From positions 58,166-122,165 of the forward strand of contig NZ_QFHO01000012.1 in the NCBI RefSeq assembly GCF_004920835.1: a DNA stretch of 64,000 nt, given 5' to 3'. This DNA is from Stenotrophomonas maltophilia (GTDB lineage: Bacteria; Pseudomonadota; Gammaproteobacteria; Xanthomonadales; Xanthomonadaceae). A program made the position numbers and the translations under genes. This document shows, in pieces, positions 6,339 through 14,045 of the stretch. Each line of letters starts with the position of its first letter. Position 1 is the stretch's first letter. The notes beneath the pieces are model-generated. The model was not told where the DNA came from. It did no database searches and saw only the letters and a list, made by a program, of their open reading frames with translations.

Positions 6339-8674
6339 CAGAACGGGCCCGCCGCGTGTTCGGCGAGGGTGAGCTTCCGTAGCGGCATCAGCCAGACCTT
6401 GGCGCGCTCCTTACCCACCACTTTGGTATGCACGCCATGACGCTTGACCACGTAGGCGGCGGCCTCGTTGACCTCGCGGCGGTTCGGCTTGTCGATGCCT
6501 ACGGCGATGACGATCTCGGTGGCGCGGTACTGTGCGCTCCAGTGCTCGGCGGGGAGGGACCAGTCGAAGTGGCGGTCGATCAGCTCGGCGATCGGCGAGA
6601 TCGGTTCGTGCTCGCTGTTGGTGGCATTGAGCGCATCCAGTTCCTGGCTGGACAGGTGCCAGGTCTCACCGTCGCAGTACAGCGCGTGGGCCTCGGCCCA
6701 GACCTGCTGCATGTCGATCCGCGCCGGTTCGCCCAGTGCCACGGCATGTACGGTCCACCAGCGGGTGTTGCCGGTGGCATCACGCAGGAAGCGCTCATCG
6801 TTGACACTGGCGAACAGGATGGTACGCCGCGCATAGCGCGATTCCGTGCGCGCATAGGGGCGACGGATCTCATCGTGGCTGCGCGAGATGAACGACTTCA
6901 ACGCGGCGATGTCGGTGCGGCGGAAGGTCGCGTCGACCTCACCCAGTTCGACGATCCACTTGGAGATGACCTGCTTGACGCTGTCCTTGTTGGCCGGATC
7001 AAGCACCACGCCGTCGGCGATCAGCTGCAGCCCGGCGGGTGCCAGCTGCCGCGCCCAGCGTGTCTTGCCCAGGTTCTGTTTCGACACGAAAGTAAGTACC
7101 CCACGGGCGACCACGCCGTCCGGTTCGAACGCCGCGGCCACACCGGAAATCAACCAGCGCCGCATCAACACCTCTTTCAGGATGCGGCCATCGGCCATGC
7201 GGGTCGGTTGGGCCTCCTGCACGGTATCGAAGAAGTCCTGCAGGCGTGACTGGCCATCCCATGGCTGCGAAGTAATCCAGCTGGCGACCGGGTTGTAGGG
7301 ATTTGCCTCGGCCACCTGGCACAGGTTGGTCTCGAAACTGGCCGTTGCCATGCCGGCACGGTGCATGCAGTCCATCACTTCGCCGGCGGCGACCTCCTTG
7401 GCATTGTCCACCGTGGCCTGCAGGCCCGGTACCAGGATCTCCAGGTCCTTGCGGATGACGTTGTAGCGCACGGTCACCCCGGTACGCCGGCACAGTTCGG
7501 CCAGGTTGCGCGCGGTCGGCAGCGGACGGCCACGCGCGCTGATGTCCGGGAACGGAGTAAAGGTGTCGAACGCGGACAGATTGCCGGGCACCAGGTAGCG
7601 CGCGGCGTGCGCCCGCTGCGGTTCGTTCTCTGCCGGGCATACCTCCGGTGCCGTCGCTGGCAGGGGCAGCAGCTGGGCGCGTAGTACCTCCAGGCCTTCG
7701 CGCAGATGCAGGTCGTTGAAATCGGTGGGGCGGTCATCAGCGCCATGCATAATGGCGAACTCCGGCCACACCACGCGTGCGTCGATCTCCGCCGCAGCAT
7801 GGGTGGCCTGGGTGACGCCGGGGTTGTCCAGTGGCTGCCGGGTCCATTGGTCGTTGTCGGCGCAGAGTACGAAGGTGGCGTCGGGCACGGCATTGCGCCA
7901 AGCGCGGGCCACCGATGCAAGGTTGCCCGCGTCCCAGGCGACCACCACGCACCAGCCGGTGGCCTGGCGGATCGATTCAGCGGTGGCATAACCCTCGGCG
8001 ATGGCGATGGGGTGCCCCGGCTGTGGCTTGCCGATGACGTGGAAGCAGCCTTGCTTGCGGCCGCCCGGCAGGAAGTCCTTGTCGCGTGCGAGTGCGGGAT
8101 CCACGCGAGGAAAGATCGCCTGCAGCGAGACGATCCGGCCCGCTGTGTTCATCACCGGCACCAGCAACGCGTTGTCGATGTGACGGAACACCAGCCCGTC
8201 GCTGTTGCGTACCGGCCATGCTGCCACGCGCAGGCCATGCGCCTGGATGCCCTTGCGCACGAGATAGGGATGGCTGCCATCGGCGGGCACGGCGCGGTTC
8301 CACAGAACGTTGGCGGCCTTGGCCGCCGCATCCTCGCGCTCGCGCTGCTGCTGTTCGCGCTCGGCGCGGGCCCGTTCCTGGCGCTGGCGGATCGCGCGCT
8401 GTTCGGCTGCGCTCAGCATGGTCGGTGATTTCGCGCACCAGGCATGGCGGGTTCCGGTACGCCAGCTGCCGAACTCACCGGCCGGGACGTTGTCACCGAA
8501 CAGCACGGCCCAGCCGTTGCGGGTGCCGCGGCGGTCGCCCTCCACGTGGAAGCGCACCAGCGTGCCGTCGGCATTGAGTGCATCGCGTCCGCGTGCGTCC
8601 GGCACGATGCCGTGTGCATGCATGGCCTGCAGGAACGCGGGAACGACGTTCTGTGCTGGGTGCGGTGTGTGCAT
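6338..8674 (-). CDS. Phage primase-helicase (Toprim plus VirE-type ATPase)
   Basis: A 778-residue replication protein. Residues 30-85 are the N-terminal region common to phage Toprim proteins; 85-118 is an Arg/Glu/Gln-rich helix. Toprim spans about 220-300, with AIAEGYATAES (acid at 227) and CADND (273-275). The C-terminal part, about 450-700, is a VirE/primase-C-terminal-like helicase: Walker A is the variant SKQNLGKTRW (531-540), WIVELGEVDA looks like Walker B, and RRTILFASVNDERFL is the sensor region. Such fusions prime and unwind DNA at the phage origin. AAGGGGAC lies about nine bases before the start. Confidence 0.88.
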   Translation of the reverse strand: MHTPHPAQNVVPAFLQAMHAHGIVPDARGRDALNADGTLVRFHVEGDRRGTRNGWAVLFGDNVPAGEFGSWRTGTRHAWCAKSPTMLSAAEQRAIRQRQERARAEREQQQREREDAAAKAANVLWNRAVPADGSHPYLVRKGIQAHGLRVAAWPVRNSDGLVFRHIDNALLVPVMNTAGRIVSLQAIFPRVDPALARDKDFLPGGRKQGCFHVIGKPQPGHPIAIAEGYATAESIRQATGWCVVVAWDAGNLASVARAWRNAVPDATFVLCADNDQWTRQPLDNPGVTQATHAAAEIDARVVWPEFAIMHGADDRPTDFNDLHLREGLEVLRAQLLPLPATAPEVCPAENEPQRAHAARYLVPGNLSAFDTFTPFPDISARGRPLPTARNLAELCRRTGVTVRYNVIRKDLEILVPGLQATVDNAKEVAAGEVMDCMHRAGMATASFETNLCQVAEANPYNPVASWITSQPWDGQSRLQDFFDTVQEAQPTRMADGRILKEVLMRRWLISGVAAAFEPDGVVARGVLTFVSKQNLGKTRWARQLAPAGLQLIADGVVLDPANKDSVKQVISKWIVELGEVDATFRRTDIAALKSFISRSHDEIRRPYARTESRYARRTILFASVNDERFLRDATGNTRWWTVHAVALGEPARIDMQQVWAEAHALYCDGETWHLSSQELDALNATNSEHEPISPIAELIDRHFDWSLPAEHWSAQYRATEIVIAVGIDKPNRREVNEAAAYVVKRHGVHTKVVGKERAKVWLMPLRKLTLAEHAAGPF

Positions 8675-8839
8675 TGGGCGGAGTCCCCTTGAAACATGGT
8701 TCGATTCACAGCGATCCGTGGCGGCAGGGTGCTGTGCGTTGCCTGCCGTGCGCAGGCCATGCGGCGGCTGCCCGACGCGAGGTGGTCAGTAGGTGGTGGG
8801 ATGTGCTGAGGCGCTCATGGTGTCGGATCACTTCGCCTT

Positions 8840-8865
8840 TTGCAATCCCTTCCACTACCTTTCAT
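8840..8865 (-). promoter_or_regulatory. Leftward phage promoter element 3
   Basis: On the minus strand ATGAAAGGTA and the weaker copy GTGGAAGGGA abut TTGCAA; CACCAT follows at 17 bp spacing as a weak -10. It has the same geometry as elements 1 and 2, and it drives the primase gene, whose start is about 165 bases downstream. Confidence 0.5.
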
Positions 8866-8982
8866 CCCCAATTGCTTGCGGGGTGTGGAAGCTCGCGTGG
8901 GAGATGCGATGGCGATCGCAGATCGCCTTCATCAGCGTGTTCCGTCGCAGTTGGCGAGAACCGGTTTTCCGATGATGGCGTG

Positions 8983-9005
8983 GCCGTTCCGCACGGCCGC
9001 TTTTC
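8983..9005 (+). terminator. Weak intrinsic terminator or attenuator
   Basis: A 6-bp stem GGCCGT/ACGGCC with a 5-base loop is followed by GCTTTT on the plus strand, 46 bases before the first small rightward gene. It may attenuate rightward transcription. Confidence 0.3.
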
Positions 9006-9050
9006 CTCTCTCAATCGCCCTGTCCGGGCGCCCATGCACAAGGAGCCTGC

Positions 9051-9152
9051 ATGCCTGAAACCGACCTCGCCGAAGCACACCGATCCGATGAAACACGCGC
9101 GTCGTGCATTGCCGCCGCAGCGTTCTCATTCGGTGCGACCACCCCTCGATAA
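9051..9152 (+). CDS. Possible 33-residue small protein
   Basis: A short open frame, MPETDLAEAHRSDETRAS followed by an Ala-rich end, with a strong ribosome site AAGGAG five bases before the ATG. The stop lies 12 bases before the next gene, which lacks its own good site, so this could also be a leader that couples translation. Too short for family recognition. Confidence 0.35.
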   Translation: MPETDLAEAHRSDETRASCIAAAAFSFGATTPR

Positions 9153-9164
9153 AATACGACTGGC

Positions 9165-9389
9165 ATGACGGACACCATCGACGAAGCGCAGGAACTGGAA
9201 GCGCGCCACCTGCAACGCGCATTGGCCCAGCACGCAACGCGGGCCAGCAGCGTTGCCCCTCTCACGCCCATTGGGGAATGCCACAACCCGGACTGCAGCG
9301 AAGACTTCGACAACGATCCGGCCAGGCTGTTCTGTGGGCCTGCCTGTGCCGAGCGTTTCGAAGCCATCCATCAACACCGCAACGCATAG
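9165..9389 (+). CDS. Small zinc-finger phage protein
   Basis: A 74-residue protein. The N-terminal helix MTDTIDEAQELEARHLQRAL resembles that of phage TraR/DksA-like proteins. The C-terminal part ECHNPDCSEDF...RLFCGPACAERFE has four cysteines spaced as in FCS/TRASH-type zinc fingers (C-x4-C...C-x3-C). Such proteins are common near the ends of P2-like prophages and may bind RNA polymerase or nucleic acid. It is transcribed away from the leftward genes. Confidence 0.72.
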   Translation: MTDTIDEAQELEARHLQRALAQHATRASSVAPLTPIGECHNPDCSEDFDNDPARLFCGPACAERFEAIHQHRNA

Positions 9390-9400
9390 GAACAGGGGAC

Positions 9401-9655
9401 ATGTCTCTGAACAGCAACGACGCTGGCTTCACCGAACGCATCGCCGGATTGTCGGCCGAGCTCGCCATGCTGGTGAGCCTGGTTGAGAACCACATCCATC
9501 TGCAGCTGGCCGATCTGGCGGATGCGGGGGACGTGGATGCACAGGAGCGATTCGCGATGGCCGACCCGGAGCGCTGGTTGGAGAACGCCCGCAACAGCCT
9601 GCAGGCGGGTGTCATGTTCCTGGAGCGCGCAGTGCAGCAGCCGGTGCGGTTCTAG
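9401..9655 (+). CDS. Small helical prophage protein of unknown function
   Basis: An 84-residue acidic all-helical protein starting at MSLNSNDAGF with AGGGGAC directly upstream. The end NSLQAGVMFLERAVQQPVRF is a pattern (LQ-x-G-x-M-x-L-x-RA-V-x-QP-x-F) that I associate with small accessory phage proteins. A helical hairpin of this size is also the fold of Acb2/Tad1-type anti-defence proteins, but the sequence match is too vague to claim that. It is the last gene before chromosomal sequence. Confidence 0.6.
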   Translation: MSLNSNDAGFTERIAGLSAELAMLVSLVENHIHLQLADLADAGDVDAQERFAMADPERWLENARNSLQAGVMFLERAVQQPVRF

Positions 9656-9666
9656 CGTTGCCGATC

Positions 9667-9709
9667 GGGGGCGGAAGGGGCCGGCCAGGCTGGGCGCCCT
9701 TCCGTCCCC
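9667..9709. repeat. Inverted repeat at the right end of the prophage
   Basis: GGGGGCGGAAGGG and CCCTTCCGTCCCC flank a 16-base centre, 11 bases after the last small phage gene. The arm resembles those of the longer inverted repeat at 19929-20007. It may end transcription or belong to that dispersed family. Confidence 0.55.
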
Positions 9710-9808
9710 TCCGGGATGATCAGTGCGCCTCGCGAGCGAGGCTGCGTCATAACGTCGCACCACCTGCGGAGCAACCCTGAACGTGGTCCAAGGTTGGCTG
9801 CAGCCCCG

Positions 9809-9821
9809 TAGAATGGCGGCG
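9809..9821 (+). promoter_or_regulatory. -10 box for a probably leaderless GTG gene
   Basis: TAGAAT ends six bases before the GTG start at 9821, so transcription would begin at or next to the start codon. There is no ribosome site. The same spacing is seen before yqgE at 49003. Confidence 0.4.
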
Positions 9822-10267
9822 TGCGACGTTCTGCTTTCCACCGCCGGTTCCAGGCCCTGGCATGGCTTGCCATGCTGCTGGTGCTGCTCGCCCCGCTGGT
9901 GAGCCGCTGGCTGGCGAGTGGTCACGTTGCGGCCACCGCACCGGTGGCAGCCATGAATCACGCGATGCACGCAGAGCATGCGCAGCAGGCGATGGAAGGG
10001 CACCACGACCATCACGCGACGGCAATGCAGCACGGTGAGGCCGCGCCAAAGGCACGTGTCGATCCACATGCTGATCATGAGATGGGCGTGGACTGCGATT
10101 ACTGCCTGATCGCCGGCCGGCTGATCACCCTGCTGGTGGCAGCGCTGTTGCTGTTGGCGCCGATGGCACCGGTGTGCCGCGCGCTGCGTGGTGCGGTGCG
10201 GACGTTGCCGCAGCGGATTGCAGGAACGTTGGGTGCACGGGGACCGCCGGTGGCTGCGGCTGTCTGA
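9821..10267 (+). CDS. DUF2946-type His-rich membrane protein
   Basis: A 148-residue protein with an N-terminal membrane segment or signal (ALAWLAMLLVLLAPLVSRWL), a His/Met-rich periplasmic loop (MNHAMHAEHAQQAMEGHHDH and HADHE), the CDYC motif and a second hydrophobic segment. This is the layout of DUF2946 proteins found beside copper and iron receptor genes. A metal-sensing or metal-loading role next to the TonB receptor is inferred. Start is GTG with no ribosome site. Confidence 0.72.
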   Translation: MRRSAFHRRFQALAWLAMLLVLLAPLVSRWLASGHVAATAPVAAMNHAMHAEHAQQAMEGHHDHHATAMQHGEAAPKARVDPHADHEMGVDCDYCLIAGRLITLLVAALLLLAPMAPVCRALRGAVRTLPQRIAGTLGARGPPVAAAV

Positions 10268-10304
10268 GCCGAACACGCGGTCATTCATTCGATTCGATTG
10301 AAGT

Positions 10305-10327
10305 CGCCGGGCATGGCCCGGCGCTAC
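10305..10327 (-). repeat. SMAG (GTAG) REP palindrome
   Basis: On the minus strand it starts GTAGCGCCGGGCC, then ATG-centred GCCCGGCG, the typical Stenotrophomonas REP unit. It lies between the DUF2946 gene and the TonB receptor gene and can fold in the transcript. Confidence 0.8.
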
Positions 10328-10386
10328 CGCGTGCACATTTCTTTCTGCTGCCCGGCCGACCGGGCGGCCCTGCATGCCGTGAACAA

Positions 10387-12525
10387 ATGAAAACGAGCCC
10401 CAACTCCGTGCGCCTGCGCAGGGCGGCGTTGCCTGTCCTGTGCGCGTTGCTGCTGCACACCGCTCCCCTGCTTGCCGCCGACACGGCTCCCCCCACCACG
10501 TTGGATACGGTGCGCGTGGTCGACACCCGCAGCGGTGAACTGTCTTCTGCCGCCAGCGCCGGCTCTGCGCTGGGCCTGAGCGTGCTGCAGACGCCGGCCA
10601 GCCTGACCATCGTTTCGCGCGATCAACTGGAGCAACGTGGTGACAGCAACCTCAGCGAGGCGATCAGCCGCGCCGGCGCGATCAGTGCCATGCCGCACCC
10701 CGGCAACGGCCTGAGTGCACTGTCCAGCCGTGGCTTCACCGACGGCGCCTCGGTGATGCGGTTGTATGACGGGCTACGCCAGTACGGCGGCGTGGGCATC
10801 ACCTTCCCGTTCGACACCTGGTCGATCGAGCGCATCGAAGTGCTGCGTGGACCGGCTTCGGTGATCCATGGCGATGGGGCGATTGGCGGCGTGATCAACA
10901 TCGTGCCGAAGAAGCCTTCGCGCGGTGCCATCGAGAACGAGATCAGCGTGACCATGGGCAGCGAAGACACCGCGCGCCTGGGCTTCGGCAGCGGTGGCGC
11001 GCTGACCCCGGAGCTGGCCTACCGGCTGGATGTGAGCGGGAACTACGGCGGTGGCTGGGTCGACCGCGGCCGCAACAGCGATGCCACTTTCTCCGGTGCA
11101 TTGCTGTGGCAGGCGCGCCAGGACCTGCAGCTGACCCTTACCCACGCGCAGGGTTACCAGAAACCGATGCGCTACTTCGGCACGCCGCTGGTCGAGGGGC
11201 GACAGCTGGAGGCGCTGCGCCACCGCAACTACAACGTGGAAGACAGCGACATCCGCTACCGCGATCGCTGGACCCAGCTCGATGCGCTGTGGACGCCGAA
11301 CGCGAATGTGGAATGGCGCACGCGCCTCTACCAGATCGACAGCCAGCGCGATTGGCGCAATGCCGAGGCCTATGTCTACAACCGCGCCACTGGCTTGATC
11401 GATCGATCGGGCAATACCGAGATCACTCACAACCAGGACCAGACCGGGCTGACCTCCACGCTGCGCGTGCAGGGAACGGCGGGTGGCCTGCAGAACAGCT
11501 TCGCGGTGGGCCTGGACGCCAACCGCGCGCACTTCAAGCACACCAACAACACCTATGCCGGCAGCTCGGGCCCGGTCGATCCGTTCGATCCGGTGCCGGG
11601 CCAGTTCGCCAGCGATGCGCCGAACCTGCCGCGCTACCGCAACAGTGCCGAGCAGTTCGCGCTGTTCGTGGAAGACCGGTTGGCGCTGAGCGAGCGCTGG
11701 TCGGTGCTGGGTGGGCTGCGCCACGACCGTGCACGTATCGATCGTACTGATCTGATCAACGGCCAGAACGCGTTTTCGAAGACCTACAGCAGCACCGGCT
11801 GGCGTGCAGGTACGGTATTCGCGCTTCGGCCGACGCTGAGCCTGTATGCGCAGTACTCGCAGGCGGCGGATCCGGTCAGCGGCCTGCTGATGATCAGCCC
11901 GGCCAACGGTGCATTCGACCTGGCCAAGGGGCGGCAGATCGAGGTCGGCCTGAAGCAGGCCTTCGAGGGCGGGGAGTGGACGCTGGCCGCGTATCGCATC
12001 CGCAAGACTGGCCTGCTCAGCCGCGACCCGCTGGTGCCGGATCGCCGGGTGCAGGTGGGAGCACAGACTTCCCGGGGCATCGAGGCGTCGTTGAACTGGA
12101 ACTTCGCGCCGAAGTGGTCGCTCGATGCCAATGCCACCGTGCTGAAGGCCGAGTTCGAGGATTTCCTGGAAACCACCGGCTCGCCGGCGGTGCTGGTGTC
12201 GCGTGATGGCAACGTGCCGCCGAACGTGGCCGAGCGGCTGGCGAACGCATGGCTGAGCTGGCAGTTCCTGCCGGACTGGAGCGCAGGCGCTGGCGTGCGC
12301 TATGTCGGCAAGCGCTACGCCGACAATGCCAACACGCTGGAGTTGCCCGGCTACAGCACCACCGATCTGGCGCTGACCTGGCAGGCAGCACCGCGCACGC
12401 GCCTGACCGCTCGCATGTTCAACGTGTTCGACAAGGCGTACTACGCAACCGCGTACTACACCAGCACGCAGTGGCTGCTGGGCGCGGATCGCCGCGTCGA
12501 GTTCACCGTCGATCATCGCTTCTGA
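10387..12525 (+). CDS. TonB-dependent outer-membrane siderophore/metal receptor
   Basis: A 712-residue receptor. A signal peptide (about 1-31, ending LLAAD) precedes a plug domain with TLDTVRVVDTRSG, QTPASLTIVSRDQLEQRG and IERIEVLRGPASVIHGDGAIGGVINIVPK, followed by a 22-strand barrel that ends in a terminal Phe (EFTVDHRF). The plug pattern is that of ferric-siderophore receptors. The ATG lies 11 bases before the next gene's start context, and the downstream PepSY gene begins 11 bases after the stop, so the two form an operon. No Fur-like site was seen upstream. Confidence 0.9.
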   Translation: MKTSPNSVRLRRAALPVLCALLLHTAPLLAADTAPPTTLDTVRVVDTRSGELSSAASAGSALGLSVLQTPASLTIVSRDQLEQRGDSNLSEAISRAGAISAMPHPGNGLSALSSRGFTDGASVMRLYDGLRQYGGVGITFPFDTWSIERIEVLRGPASVIHGDGAIGGVINIVPKKPSRGAIENEISVTMGSEDTARLGFGSGGALTPELAYRLDVSGNYGGGWVDRGRNSDATFSGALLWQARQDLQLTLTHAQGYQKPMRYFGTPLVEGRQLEALRHRNYNVEDSDIRYRDRWTQLDALWTPNANVEWRTRLYQIDSQRDWRNAEAYVYNRATGLIDRSGNTEITHNQDQTGLTSTLRVQGTAGGLQNSFAVGLDANRAHFKHTNNTYAGSSGPVDPFDPVPGQFASDAPNLPRYRNSAEQFALFVEDRLALSERWSVLGGLRHDRARIDRTDLINGQNAFSKTYSSTGWRAGTVFALRPTLSLYAQYSQAADPVSGLLMISPANGAFDLAKGRQIEVGLKQAFEGGEWTLAAYRIRKTGLLSRDPLVPDRRVQVGAQTSRGIEASLNWNFAPKWSLDANATVLKAEFEDFLETTGSPAVLVSRDGNVPPNVAERLANAWLSWQFLPDWSAGAGVRYVGKRYADNANTLELPGYSTTDLALTWQAAPRTRLTARMFNVFDKAYYATAYYTSTQWLLGADRRVEFTVDHRF

Positions 12526-12536
12526 GGACGCGCACC

Positions 12537-14036
12537 ATGTCGCTGCGATCGAAGGCCAAGCGCTGGACCTATCTGGTGCATCGCTGGCTCGGCATCGGCG
12601 GATGCCTGCTGATGCTGCTGTGGTTTGTCAGCGGCATGGTGATGCTGTTCATCGGCTACCCGAAGCTGACGCCGGGGGAGCGCTTGGCAGCCTTGCCCGT
12701 GCTGGGGGACGCCCGCGACCTGCAGGGGCTGTCGGTACTGCCTGCCGCGGTGCAGGCCGAGCCGGAGGCCGTGGCCCTGACCACGTTGCGAGGCGCGCCT
12801 GCGTATGTGGTGCGCACGGGAAGCAACGTTGGGGCGTGGTCAGCCGTCACTGGCCAGGCCCTGCTGCCGGTGTCGGCACAGCGTGCCGAAGCATCAGCTG
12901 CACAGTTCGCCGGCGGCCAGGCGTTCGTGGGCGCGATGCGGGTGGACGAGGACCGCTGGACGCATTCGCGTGCACTGGACGTACATCGGCCGCTGTACCG
13001 GGTGGAAGTGGGAGGTACACAGCCGGGAGACCTGTACGTGTCCTCGCACACTGGCGAAGTGGTACTGGATGCACCACGGGTGCAGCAGCGCTGGAACTAC
13101 GTGGGCGCGTGGCTGCACTGGTTGTACTTCCTGCGCATGCAGTCGGTGGACCCGGTGTGGACGTGGGTGGTGATCGTGTTGTCCGCGCTGTGCACGGTGG
13201 CGGCGGTCAGCGGCATCGTGGTCGGGGTGTGGCGTTGGCGTTTCCGTGGTCACTACCGTTCCGGCGCGAAGACACCGTACGTCGAGCCGTGGATGCGCTG
13301 GCACCACCTGATCGGATTGGTGGTATCCGCCTTCGTGTTCACCTGGATCTTCAGCGGGCTGATGTCGATGAACCCGTTGGGGGTTTTCAGCAGCACACGC
13401 GAGGCGATCGACAGCGGCCGCTATCGCGGTGGTGCGGCGGCGGTGGATGGCGCATTGGGTGCCCCGGCGGCGCTGCTGGCGACGGTCGATGCTACGCGGT
13501 TCAAGCCGGTGGAGGTCCAGTGGCGGCGCATCGGAGGTGAACTGTTTGCGGTGCTGCTGGATGGACAAGGCGATACCCGCATCGTGTCCCAGGTTGAAGG
13601 GCAGCTGCAGGTTGCGCGCCAGCTGCCAGCGGCATGGCTGCTGCAGAAGGTGCGAGCCATGTCCGATGCACCGGTGCAGGGATTCGTGATCCGGCAGGCG
13701 CCGGATGCGTACTTCTATCCGCGTGCACCGGAGGCCATGAATGGTGCGGCGGTGCGCCGCTTCCCGGTGGCAGTGGCGGACTTCGGCGATGCCGAGGCGA
13801 CGCGCGTCTATCTCGATCTGGCCACCGGCGATCCGTTGCTGACGATGGGGCATCGGGAACGGGTGGGGCGCTGGCTGTTCTACTTCCTGCACAGCTGGGA
13901 TCTGCCAGCGATGCTGCGTCAGGAAGGTGCGAGGCTGGCTGTGTTGCTGCTGCTGAGCGCTGCTGGCACGGCGTTGTGCGGGACGGCCACGGTGATCGGC
14001 TACCGCCGGTTGCGGATGAAGGTGCGGCGGCGCTGA
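12537..14036 (+). CDS. PepSY-associated membrane protein (probable siderophore-iron reductase)
   Basis: A 499-residue inner-membrane protein with membrane segments near residues 19-41, 205-232, 258-285 and 455-480 and two periplasmic PepSY-like regions. KAKRWTYLVHRWLGIGGCLLMLLWFVSGMVM is the standard start of PepSY TM proteins; HHLIGLVVSAFVFTWIFSGLMSMNP and LFYFLHSWDLP carry histidines that may bind haem. Such proteins sit beside TonB receptors and are thought to reduce iron delivered by siderophores. It converges with smtcrA at a 9-base gap. Confidence 0.85.
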   Translation: MSLRSKAKRWTYLVHRWLGIGGCLLMLLWFVSGMVMLFIGYPKLTPGERLAALPVLGDARDLQGLSVLPAAVQAEPEAVALTTLRGAPAYVVRTGSNVGAWSAVTGQALLPVSAQRAEASAAQFAGGQAFVGAMRVDEDRWTHSRALDVHRPLYRVEVGGTQPGDLYVSSHTGEVVLDAPRVQQRWNYVGAWLHWLYFLRMQSVDPVWTWVVIVLSALCTVAAVSGIVVGVWRWRFRGHYRSGAKTPYVEPWMRWHHLIGLVVSAFVFTWIFSGLMSMNPLGVFSSTREAIDSGRYRGGAAAVDGALGAPAALLATVDATRFKPVEVQWRRIGGELFAVLLDGQGDTRIVSQVEGQLQVARQLPAAWLLQKVRAMSDAPVQGFVIRQAPDAYFYPRAPEAMNGAAVRRFPVAVADFGDAEATRVYLDLATGDPLLTMGHRERVGRWLFYFLHSWDLPAMLRQEGARLAVLLLLSAAGTALCGTATVIGYRRLRMKVRRR

Positions 14037-14045
14037 TGCTGCCAG

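Larger units (their letters stand above)
8675..9050. other. Intergenic control region between primase and the rightward small genes
   Basis: About 376 bases between divergent units. It holds promoter element 3 and a hairpin on the plus strand. Open frames here are Arg/Ser/Pro-rich and lack ribosome sites. A regulator would be expected next to such a region in a complete prophage, and none is visible. Confidence 0.5.

Noticed and set aside
8840..9058. 72-codon plus-strand frame in the primase upstream region
   Set aside because: No ribosome site, no recognisable pattern, and it overlaps the promoter element.
9165..9389. DksA/TraR assignment for the small zinc protein
   Set aside because: The C-x4-C...C-x3-C spacing and RLFCGPAC differ from the C-x2-C of DksA; FCS-type finger preferred.
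1..9700. Integrase and attachment sites
   Set aside because: No tyrosine or serine recombinase motif was seen and no tRNA or duplicated core could be identified without the left end.
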